In this document: positions 10,694 through 20,631 of the stretch, piece after piece
Numbering within the stretch: position 1 is the first letter of the stretch
Layout of the letters: each line of letters starts with the position of its first letter
Assembly: GCA_019693395.1 (NCBI GenBank)
Contig: JAAMXP010004613.1
Location: forward strand, 1 to 35,371
Direction of reading: 5' to 3'
Source of the DNA: Ettlia oleoabundans
Taxonomy: Eukaryota > Chlorophyta > Chlorophyceae > Chlamydomonadales
Length of the DNA: 35,371 nucleotides
Notes under the pieces: model-generated
Told to the model about the DNA's origin: nothing
Seen by the model: the letters and a program-made list of their open reading frames with translations, nothing else
Databases searched by the model: none
Program-made: the position numbers and the translations under genes

Positions 10694-10753
10694 GAAAGCT
10701 TTTAAAACAGTAATCGAAATGACAACCATATTGCTGCATGACCGTTCTGCCGC

Positions 10754-12928
10754 TCAACTGATATCGCATGTGTACTTGCTGATAACCATTGCCACCTGCG
10801 CAGGCAGTACGACGGCAGTTAGAACAACAGACATGGCTGGTACACCAGCCGACACTGTTGGCAGGCATGCAGGTGCCAAGAAGGTTGATGGGTGATGGGC
10901 CAGCAGCAATACGCAACCTTGGATGGCCATTCACTCACATCTGTGCCAGGGGCCGCCTGCAGCCAGTGAATGTACTGCCTGAAAGTGAGCACCCATGTGT
11001 CTTGCTGCTTAGTGGCCCACTGCAAGAATCGAACCACCGGCTGGCGCGTCTCCCTGCAATCCACAGCAGCGGCGGGGCAAGGCAAAAACTTGGTGTGACA
11101 TTCTTGGCAACTGGCTGGATGGAGCAGCAAAGCGCTTCCAGTCAAGTTGAGAAAAAGTTGCCTCGGCCAGCTGGCACCACTGGGAATCAAGTTCAAGACC
11201 AGCAGTGCAGGGTTGCTTTTCCAGCTGCTGGCCACACCTTGCAGCCAAGTAGGCTTCATGTACCATGACGGGAACAGGCACACCAGTACCGCGCTTGCGC
11301 TCAAAGTCAGCCTTCAGCCGCTGGAACACTGTCATGTCATCAGCTGGCGTAGGATCCACTCGCCGTCCCGCTTCGGGCCCCTGACCAGGCAGCGTGTAGG
11401 CTGGCACCTCCCTGCAACACTAAGGGGGACAAGGGACAAGTAAGCAGGGGGGTTTCACTGCAAAGGCAGCCTTAGGTTCACCATGGGCAGTAGGATGGTA
11501 GAAGATGGCAGCAGCAACACCCGAGAGCTGCGCTGGCAGCAGTGGACAAGCAAAGCATGGGCGGGCAAGTAACTGACAGCAGCTGCAGCACTACCCACCA
11601 GATGCTAAGCTTGCTCCAGTTGCCGCAGAAACTGTCAGAACAGTAAGAATAGGGCCATGGTATGGGCTCAGACAGGACGTGCGCCGGCTGCGAGAAGTTT
11701 TTGCCGGTGAGGCTGCTGTCATACAAGAACCCCAAATCCTGCAATGCTGCCCCCAGAGCTTCGCTGAAGCTGAAGTATGGGGCGCGGAAACCCACCACAT
11801 CCCTGCAGGCGAGATTAAGTAAGGGTGGATGGATGAGCAGCTGGCACTGCATCATTGCTGGGCGGCGGGCAAGAGCAGAAGCATGCCGCACTTCGTGATG
11901 GCACATGACGACCCATCATGCGTGGCACCCCATGCACCACCGGGAGGGCTACCTGCGCACTTGCGGCAACAATGGCAAACGCACCAACGGAAGAAGCCTA
12001 CAACGCACTTCTGTTGAGAACTGTTGCATGTATTGCAAAATGCATGTAACGCTTGCAATTGATGCCATGGGGCCCAACCACCTCCAATGCCCGCAGCTGC
12101 TGCCCTGCACTCACTCTGCCTGGATGCTGCAGTTTTGTGTGAGCCACTCCCGTTGGCCGCCCGCTTCCCGCAACCAATCAGAATATGTGAACTTCAAGCC
12201 CCTGCGGGACGTTGTGATCAATGCTCGCGATGAGACAGATATGAAGGCATGACAGGACTGGGTTGATATGCGGAAATCTTGCCGCCAAAGAACCTGCAGC
12301 CCGCTTACTCCTTGCTGTGAGATACAGTATGGGTGGCCAGCTCATGCCCCCGCTTGTACGCTTTCCTCACAATGCTGCAGTCGCTGGTCTTTCTGCCATG
12401 GGCGCAGCAAGTGGAAAACCTGCAACGAGGCAGGCCAGCGCAACGAATTGGTTGTATAGGCTGCAGCGGTTTATCCAGCAAGCGTGTGCCTATCGCCAAC
12501 ATGCCGAACGAGCTGTACCAGGTCAGGGGAATCCGACACCCATTGGGGTTGCGAGCGCCTGAAGCCACAATAGTATTCTTGTAGGCTGTGTCCCATGTGC
12601 TGGACAGCGCTGTGTCATCAATAGAGAACCTGCACATGTGCGCAGCAAAAGAGAGTAAGCAGTAGCAGCAGCAGTGCCGTTTAGGCGGCGGGTAGCGCTT
12701 GACGCAACCTTCCTCGTTGTCAACGCAACCACTGCATGGCCTCCACAACACCGACACGTTGGACAGCGCCATATGCACCCGTTGCGATCTCCGTGAAACC
12801 AGCCCGGCATCTCTGGATGGCAACCGTCTCACTTACAAGATCAAATTAGGAATTGTGATGGCGTATACCACGGGCCGGTGCCATGTATAGAACAGAAGGG
12901 CTGCCGCAAGCACCGTTGCGGTTCTCAT
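10754..12928 (-). CDS. Secreted polysaccharide (chitin-like) deacetylase
   Basis: Predicted to remove N-acetyl groups from a chitin-like wall polymer, outside the cell (carbohydrate esterase family 4 fold). Eight exons (12837-12928, 12510-12629, 12309-12392, 12115-12201, 11599-11802, 11238-11411, 10939-11053, 10754-10795) give 305 residues. Residues 1-23 look like a signal peptide. Motifs: ILFSIDDT (Asp35/36), NPNGC, HTVSH (His92, His96, metal ligands), VVGFRAPYF (Arg134), IWEVP, VMVHEAY (His247), and QQDTWVLTFRQYIHW near the end. The blocks match insect and stramenopile chitin-deacetylase-like proteins in order and spacing. Catalytic Asp, His and Arg are all kept, so it is probably active. 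Odd: only about 30 residues precede the first catalytic motif. The third exon start and the last short exon are less certain. Chlorella-type walls contain glucosamine polymers, which fits. Confidence 0.9.
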
Positions 12929-13435
12929 CCACCACGGCACTCGCTGGCCAAACCCTCTCCGCACGTGTTGGGCCGCCAGGGTGAGACTGTGATTTGAATG
13001 GATAAGCAATGCTGCAGGGCTGGCGCCGGAACTGCCGGGGGTGCCCAGGCCCAGCTGCCGCCAGCCTGGCAAGCGCCGAGCAGGGCGGAAACAATGCAGC
13101 CCGCTCCCTTCCTAGCCAATCCCCTTGCCTCTTGAGCCTAGCACTGCAAGGAGCATTATACTTGCTGTCGAAGTGATGGCAAACAGCCCTGGCCTCGCCC
13201 CTTGATGGCAGGTATCTGCAGAAAGCGACCGAGCTGTTTGCCGCCAACCGCCAGCCGCCCAGGTGTTTGCTGCCGCGCGCGAGACTTGCCCAAGCCGCTA
13301 ACAGTACATATCCTGTCATTATACTGGCAGCAGTCCATCCATGACGCGGGTGCAGGAATTACATGGTGGTGGCACAGCCTTTGTTGTGGCTGGAGCTTTC
13401 CTGTGGCTGGAACTGTGCCTGCTGTGGCTCCCGCC
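12929..13435. other. Deacetylase promoter and kinase 3' flank
   Basis: No gene supported. The kinase poly(A) signal lies at 13359-13363. The open frames on both strands have no splice or family support. Confidence 0.5.
13359..13363 (-). terminator. Poly(A) signal TGTAA, receptor kinase gene
   Basis: Minus-strand TGTAA, 73 bases after the kinase stop codon. Confidence 0.65.
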
Positions 13436-16400
13436 CTACTGCCGCTCTTGAGACCCTAACAAGGCACCCAACTGGTCCACGACTGCATCAAAGGAGGGGC
13501 GCTGGAATGCCTCCTGGCTCCAGCAGGCCCTGCATCATGCAGTTGGCCCCAGTGGTTGGGGAGCAACATGAACACCACATGCTATTTAATGATTCCTCAG
13601 TATACCGAGCGACATGAACAACGCAGGGGCACCAACTGGTTGATCATGGTGGGCAAGTGTTGAAACGCTGCGAGCAGAAAAGTGGTGGGCATACACCCTC
13701 CACTCACCGTCCCCGCCTCAAAACACCTGCCTCTGTCCCTGTCTGAGCACCAATACAGCCTCACCTCATGAGAGCGTGATAGGCAGCCAGTGCAGCAGGC
13801 GGCGGTGGTCCTGGTCCCGGCAGCGCCTCTGCCCCTGCCACCTCAGGCCGACCGCCCTCCAGCACAAACGACCGCACCTGCCCAATAAGAAGTGTACGCT
13901 TGGCTATTACGGGTCCATTCATAGGTCGTCAACAGTCAGCACCATTGTGTTGACTGACCCAGCAGATAAAAGTCAACCGCATCTCAGTGCCACCGGCATG
14001 CCAGCACTTGCAACTGACCTGGTAGGGCGACCTGGCTCCCCAGGGCAGGCGCCACATCAGCATCTCCCACATCACCAGCCCAAAGGCGTAGACGTCAGCT
14101 TCTCTGGTGGAAGGCTGCCCGGCCAGCACCTCTGGCGCCAGCCAAATGGGATTGGTGGCCATAGATGCTGAGGCTGTGGCAGTGTCAGGTTCCTGGGCGT
14201 TCAATATTTCGCTCAGGTTGAAATCGCACACCTTGACATTCCAGTGCTCATCCACCTGCGAATTGTATGCGGCAGGGCGATGGCAAGCTGTCAATGACTG
14301 GCAACTGGCAGCTCGGTTCACACAAACAAGGGCAGATGAGTTGAGGGTTCCATGAGGTAGGTCTGAGTGCGGAAAAACAGAGGCTTGCGCAAGGCAGGCT
14401 GTTTGCCTGCACCTGGGAGGCAGGCAGTGGCTACTGGACAGCAAAACAGACCAGCAGGTTTGGGCCCTTTAAGTCTTTGTGTATGATCCCGCGGCGATGC
14501 AGGTAAAGCAGCCCTCTTGCGGCATCAAAAGCCTGCGTGCGAACAGCAGGCCAATATACGAGACAATGTGGTCATTACTGTCATCGTGTGAGAAACTTTA
14601 GCGAGGTCCCTGTTGTTGGTGAAAAGATAAGGATCTGTGAGGGCAGAGACATCTGAAAGCATCAGCAGACACATGTGAAACCATCCAAAATCGGCTCACC
14701 ATTTCCAAGCGGCGCTGCCACGTCAGATGTGCCGCGCATGCTGGGTCACGTCTCGCATCATACAACACGTCGTACAGCGAGCCACGGCTGCAGTACTCTG
14801 AGGACAGGCAGATGCTCCGTATGGAAAAGTAAGGAAGGGCATGTAAACCATAAGGGTGGGCCAGGAGGATAAGAGGCAGGAGCAAGGGCAACGGAGCAGA
14901 CTTGGCAGCACCAGCGCTGTGGAACCCTGGTCGCCCGCCGCCGCCGCTGCTGCCGCCCCTGCGAGGCCCCCCTCCCACCCACTCCCCCAAACCCCCACAC
15001 ACACGCACGCCCCACGCTGCGCCAGGTGGCCTGGCCACCATCATCATAAAAACGCACACCTGTGAGTATGCTGGGAGGCAGCGCACATAGCCCTAGGAAG
15101 CTGACCAGGTTGGGGTGACGAATGCGTGCCATGACTGCGGCTTCCTCCTGCAGCTGCTGCATCACTTCATGTGGAAGCCCCAGGCTGTCAACTGACTCCA
15201 TACTTTCTGCACACATTGGTGATGAAGAGCACGCTGGCACTTACGTTACACAGGAGTGCCGGGAGGGTGAACAAGTTGCATATTGTCAGCAACCATGTGA
15301 ATGAAATTGCAAGGAGTGCCTGGCAGGCTTGCGAAATAATGCCCGACATGTGCCAAGGTTTGCTGCAGACCCTCACCTGCTTTCAACAGCACCTTGACAG
15401 CAACGGGCGTGGAATGCCATAGTCCCATGTACACAACACCAAAGGAGCCTTGACCGATGGGCCGCTGAACTTTGATCTCCTCCCAGCGCACCGCCCAGTG
15501 GGCCATGTCAGCTGCAAAGGGGCTGCCAGGTGGGCAGGTGACGCTGCTAGGTCTGTGTTGGCGCCCCTGCTCCTGCTCCTGCCCCTGCCGGTGCTTGGCC
15601 ACAGGTGCGTATTGTGGCCCCTGCTTTCCCGCATCCCCCGCAGCGTCTCCCTGTCCCGTGCGTACCGAGGTGAGGATCATGGCGATCTGGGACAGCAACA
15701 GGTCGCTATCCACAATGCCAGCTCTGCAACATGAGGACACACATGGCACAAAAGAAAGCGGCGGTCAGCACGGGCTATGTGGCAGGAGTGTAAGCGGGGC
15801 ACCACAGGATGCTGCTGCCTCACAGGTGGTGCAGCCGCGCCACCTAGCTGGCAAGTTCACATGGCTTTCCTGCTGCTGCTACTGCTGCTGCTGCGCTTGC
15901 TACTGTTGCTGCTGCGCTTGCTACTGTTGCATGTCGGACAGCCTCAGGCGCTGTGTGCTGCAGCACAGCTTGCCAGGCTGTCTATCCTGTGCTAGCATGC
16001 AAACCAGGGGCAGGGCCCCACCTACCCACCCGGGAGTCAGAGATGCGGGGCTCAGCAATGAGGGAGTGGTGTGGGGGGTGCCAGGCTGTGCTGGCTGTGC
16101 TGCCTTGTCATGCCACGCTGTCGGGGAGCCAGCTGCATCCTGTGAGGGCCGTGCCCCAGGTTTCAGCAGCGACACAACAGCTGGATCTGTTGAAGGCGCC
16201 TTGATGAAAGAATCAGGACCGCTGCCAGATAAGTCGGTTGTGATTGGAATCACCAGGCTGTCTTCCTTGCTAACAAAAGAGTCTTGCCCAGCGGAGAAGC
16301 GGCGGTGAACCGTCCGCCTGCGCTTGCGCCACACCGCAAAAGCGGTGACGAGCGCGCCTGCAGGATACAAAGCCCGCTGGGCACCTGTGGTGTCAGTTCT

Positions 16401-19241
16401 TATCTTTGAGTCTTTGAGGGGAACCAGCACGGGGCACAGCTGTAAACATGAAACACAACAACCAGTACCCACCAACTGCCAGTGTGGCGCCAACAGTGAC
16501 GCCAGCGACCACAGCGACGCTGTCGGATTTGGATGAGGGTAGGGTAGGTAAGGGGCCAGGCGCTGGTGCTGGGGTTGTTGCACTGGGGGCTAGGCCACCA
16601 GCTGGCTGCGAGTCGGGGGCAACAGGCTTAGCTGAGCCTGCTGATACAACAGCCACAGCGGAGGGAGAAGTGGAAGGCGCTAGAAGGGGCTCTGAGACCA
16701 CCGGCGGGCTGGCTGACTCTGACTGCACCGGTGGGCTGAATGGCTGTAGCGATGGCACCGGCTGCGGAAAAGCCCCGCGGATCGTGACGGGATAATGCTT
16801 CTCGCACTGTGGAGTGGGCTGCAACAGCAAGCTTGCTTGGTTCATGAGTGAACTCGTGATAGTCTTAACAGCCAGGGCACACAGCCAGGCGTCAGCATTG
16901 GTGTTTAGCTGCTGGCGTTCCAAGCCCGTAAACAGTGCTTAAATGCAGCAGATATGCTTGCTGCCAATATCTTGCCAGACACCCAGGCAAGGCACAACAT
17001 GCAAGTCCAGCAGGCAGTCAGGTGTGAGGGCGGATACGGAGGACGGCCAGGAGCGCAGGCAGATGAGCAGCTGCAGGCAGGCAGGCAGGCAGGCAGCTCA
17101 CCGCAACGCCTGGCTTTAAAAAGAGGCGACCGGCGCACTCGCTGCCTCCAGGGTCGCTGCTGGTGCGGTTCCAGGGGCAGTCAACTGTTTGCAGGTTCCA
17201 GGCACCGGAGGGTGCAACAGGAAGAAAGCAGGTGGAGACGTACAGCAAAGTGCTGGACCTGCACAAGGCGATGGGGGATGCGGCATTGCAACCAGCAGCT
17301 GCCAGTGGGATGACAAGCAGGCGAGCTTGCAGCCTTAAAGGGATCTTTAATGGTAAATTTGCACCTATTTGCTCGACTCACAGACGGGCACATGTCTGCC
17401 TGCCTGCACGCCTGTTAGTCTGTCAACCCGGATGTGCAGCACCATGCAATCTTGCACTCACTGTGGATCGCGCGCCAGCCAGGGCTTTACGCCCCAACGC
17501 GCCTCAAGCGAGTCCAGCAGCTTGTCTCGATCCACCGAGGGTTTCGCTTCCAGCGAAATGCCAGCCTTGTGAACATGCCTCTGCAGTAATCAAACATACA
17601 AAGCAAACAGGGTTGTAGCTTGAGAGATGCTTTTGGAGATACCCAACAAAAGCAGCAGCAGCAGCAGCAGCAGCAGCCAGCATACAGAATCTGTTCTATG
17701 AAACATATGGAGGATGCGCTTGCAGGCAGCAAGCGCAGCAACAAACTTGCACAGAGCTGGTGATGCCAACAAACAGAGGTGTAAGGCAGGCAGTGAGAAG
17801 CAGTTGTGTTGCACAGCTGATGTCTCGCTAAGCTCCGCAATGGCCAGCACTGTCTGTCTGGGCAGCACATTATAACGAGGAGTAAAGGAGGGAGTAGTAT
17901 CGTAGTCCTCTCACATTTGCATTGAAGACTTGGAAGGCTTTGATGGTGACACCAAAATATTTCTTGGGACTGAGACCACTGCATCTTCCCTGCACAGCAA
18001 GTATTTACAACAGCGGAAAGACTACCAACACTGTCAGAGACTGGGATGAGCCATCCAGGTCTGCATGGCAGTTTCGGCGTTTGTAGCCCCCTCAGCAAGC
18101 AGGGCACAGCTACCGCCATTGCACTTGCGCCTCCCTTATATACCTGTGTGTCCCATAACCCTTGCCAGAGCACTTCGTCATTGCCTGCAGTATGTTGATG
18201 CGCAAGGCGGCATGGATGTGAGGCGGCAGACTGTCTGTCACTCTCAATTTCCAGATATGCCCTACGCTTCTGCTGCCACAACTCATTTTGTACAGGTTAA
18301 CAGACTGGGACCCGCCTACGCTGTTGTATGCAATGCAGCTCAACTCCTCCTTCATGGCCTGCAAGGCATTGTTGAACTAGAGGCTGCATCAGCAGGTTTG
18401 CTTAGACTGTATGATAATTTGGTAAGAAGGGTTGGCATAACGTGCAATGCACATCCACAGAGCTGAGGACCCAATGCACCCTGCTGCCTGCCATCTGCCA
18501 GCCTGGCTGTACTGCCATCCAGGTTGCCAGCTGCCCGCCAGGCTGCACCTGTGGTAGCTCGCTGACGTTTGAGGGGGGTCCAGGGCAGGGTCCTAGCTCG
18601 TACGGGTCTTTTATGTCAATGTTGGATGGAGCCAACCCATATATGCTGAATGCGCCGCTGCAGTGACAGAGTTGAACATGAGGAGCATATCTACTGACAT
18701 TTTCATGTTTCAGAGGGTAAGATGCTAGTCATACATCGCTGCCTCTGTCACTGGGGCACGCTTAGGCAGTTGCGGTGTCACGTTAGGTTTCGGGCAACAG
18801 ATTCACCAACACCAGCGGAAGCGCAGTAGCGAGAGCCAGGCTCACAAGGCGTTCTCCTTGCAGTCAGTATCATATTCCAGACATGACGAAGGGACCCAGT
18901 CCCTGCAGAGCAAGCAGCAGCAGTTGAGATGGGTTGGCGGGCAAATAGGTGAGCAGGAGGGCAGGCAGGCAGGAACGCAGGTAGGAGGGCAGGTAGGCAG
19001 GTAGGCAGGCAAACGCGCTTCAGCAAGTCCGTCCCATTGAGGTTGGGATGTGCCAACAACCCAACAGGTTGCATGTGAGAGCTGTTACTATATATTATAC
19101 CACTCACTGTTTAAGAACCATAAGGTCATACTTTGCCTCAACCCGCTGGGCGCAAGCCCCGCTGCCGTGCAGCATGGATGCCAGGAGGAACAGCCGCGCC
19201 GCCGCCGCCGCCACTGCGGCAGCTGCGGGCAAGGCAGGCAT
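13436..19241 (-). CDS. Receptor-like TKL kinase with RNase T2-like ectodomain
   Basis: Plasma-membrane receptor-like Ser/Thr kinase, about 853 residues. Exons: 19108-19241, 18846-18902, 18549-18657, 18280-18358, 18144-18184, 17915-17989, 17462-17580, 17102-17258, 16473-16818, 16030-16357, 15377-15723, 15060-15206, 14700-14797, 14452-14532, 14019-14255, 13765-13877, 13436-13529. Order: Ala/Leu signal peptide (1-31); RNase T2-like fold (about 37-257: YDLMVLKQDW, FSIYGLAP, LWQGLWDTQGRCSGLSPKKYF, then the C-terminal Cys blocks); Pro/Ser stalk (258-356); TM helix (358-380) then WRKRRR; kinase (about 565-845: GQGSFG 572-577, Lys592 in VAVK, HKDLKGPN with Asp699, DFN 717-719, WLAPE, ADVYAFGLVMWE, CWSQEAFQRPSF). 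All T2 catalytic residues are replaced, so the ectodomain should bind, not cut. Least certain: the exon 4-5 junction and the start of exon 9. Every kinase junction is canonical except a GTCTGT donor. Confidence 0.87.
15876..15930. repeat. CTG/CTT trinucleotide-rich intron segment
   Basis: Imperfect ctg/ctt/gct repeats within the kinase intron 15724-16029. Confidence 0.7.
17071..17096. repeat. GCAG tetranucleotide repeat in intron
   Basis: Tandem gcag units lie just inside the donor of the kinase intron 16819-17101; on the coding strand they read as CTGC. Confidence 0.8.
17651..17677. repeat. (AGC)9 microsatellite in intron
   Basis: Nine agc units in the kinase intron 17581-17914; on the coding strand they read GCT. 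Confidence 0.9.
18959..19012. repeat. GCAGG/GTAGG repeat tract in intron
   Basis: Imperfect gcagg and gtagg units in the first kinase intron (18903-19107); pyrimidine-rich on the coding strand. Confidence 0.75.
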
Positions 19242-20495
19242 ATGGGCACACACTGCGCCAATCGGATGCTCGCATGCACCCGGGCGACTCCTAGCGACGA
19301 ACCACGCCAGCCCACAAGAGCAGGGCGAAAGCAATTTCAGAGGCAGCACATGCACATCGTGCGGCGAACTAGCAGGTAAGACATGCAACGTGCTCTTTTT
19401 TTGCTTTCGAGTCGTGAAAAAGCGTTCTCGTGCAGGCACAGGCCGTTCCTGGCCAAGTACTGCTCCGGGAGGGGCGCCTCACGAAACCTCATGGTAGAGC
19501 CCTAAGCCCGAAGATACCCTGATCGCGCTGTTTTGGGTTTTAAAGACATATAAACGCTCAATAACCCAGCGACCAAGCTGTTCGGACAAGCACCAGCCAA
19601 CGCTGGTGTGGCGGCACCGTGCGGCAGGTGGTGGGCTTGACAGAGGAGACAGGTACAGGTCCTGACCAAAGCCAGGCCTTGGCGGACGCCATTCCTAATG
19701 GTGGAACTTGATCCAGGATCAGCTACGGTAACCGCCGGGATAGACACCGTACATTGCAGCATGGGGGAACGCCTACCCTGCCACTTTCCACAGCGGGAGA
19801 GTTCCGATACTTGACCAGCCATCTGTTTGTGCGCTTTGGTTTGAATCAATAGTTGCAAGGAAATTGTGCCAAATTTCGCTCGATGTGATTGCCTTCTGAA
19901 ACGTTCATGCGCAGCGATTTTGCGGCAGTGGGAACATGTGGGAGGCGAGCACTGCAACGGTACGGGCAAATGAGCGCTCTGCATATTGAGCGATGGGTCA
20001 ATGGGCGAATGAGCCACGCAGATCGGTAAAGCGGCGGCTGAATTCAAGGCAGAAGTGTAAACAAATGGTTGACGTGCACAATAACAATGTGTAACTGAGG
20101 GCGGTGGCGGGGTACACTAAAGGACGCTAAGTAGCACAGGGAAGGGCAGGCACGGGGCCAATGAAAGAAAGCAAGGCAAGCAGGAGACAAAGCTACTGGC
20201 AACAGAATTGGTTCGTTTTAAGGCGCTAATGCAAACAGGAGGGGCATACAAGGAAAAATGGCATCGCTAAACATGCATTTAACAAATTGGGACGCCCATG
20301 CAGGGCGCTCTCGCACTTGCAGCACGGTCTGCACTAGCAAGACACAGTGCAGGCACTGTGTCTTGCTACCGCCTGCCAATAGCAGGCTGGGCGTGACAAA
20401 GAGATTGGCTGGCAGCAACATTTGGCTTGCACGACACATGGAGGTTGGGATGTTGCTTGCACTCACAGAGGCTTGCTTCCTTGCGCAGACAGAGG
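19242..20495. other. Kinase promoter and hydrolase 3' flank
   Basis: About 1.25 kb without a supported gene. The minus frame 19502-20047 begins at TTG rather than ATG and has no family or splice features. A strong hairpin lies at 20335-20368. A plus-strand TATAAA-like box is near 19549 but has no gene after it. No minus-strand TGTAA was found for the hydrolase. Confidence 0.5.
20335..20368. repeat. Perfect 16-bp inverted repeat with 2-base spacer
   Basis: tagcaagacacagtgc at 20335-20350 and its exact complement at 20353-20368, separated by ag. It lies about 130 bases beyond the hydrolase stop, so it would be in that gene's 3' UTR or flank. Confidence 0.95.
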
Positions 20496-20594
20496 TCAGT
20501 TTAGAGAGTCGACAAAACGCTTGACAGTCTCCACGAAACGCTCTGGGCACTCCTCCTGAGGCATGTGCCCGCACCCATCAAAAATGGCCAGCTG

Positions 20595-20631
<37 letters not shown>

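Larger units (their letters stand above)
10012..10753. other. Promoter of hydrophilic-protein gene and deacetylase 3' flank
   Basis: No gene supported. It holds the 14-bp duplication near the left end and the deacetylase poly(A) signal near the right end. The plus frame at 10225-10458 shows no family features. Confidence 0.5.

Noticed and set aside
14700..15086. Kinase exon start at ICLSSEYC, needing a non-canonical splice or a 39-residue insert
   Set aside because: A normal acceptor at 14798 (CCTCAG) joins in phase 1 to give SILTEYCSRGSL, exactly as in kinases.
18065..18666. Plus-strand frames 18065-18466 and 18442-18666 (the latter Cys-rich, ending YMLNAPLQ), joinable by an in-phase 80-base GTAAGA...CAG intron
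   Set aside because: They are antisense to the T2-like exons of the kinase gene, whose minus-strand frames match a known fold in order and keep phase; two coding genes on both strands here is unlikely.
19502..20047. 181-codon minus frame
   Set aside because: Starts at TTG rather than ATG, with mixed composition and no domain or splice signals.
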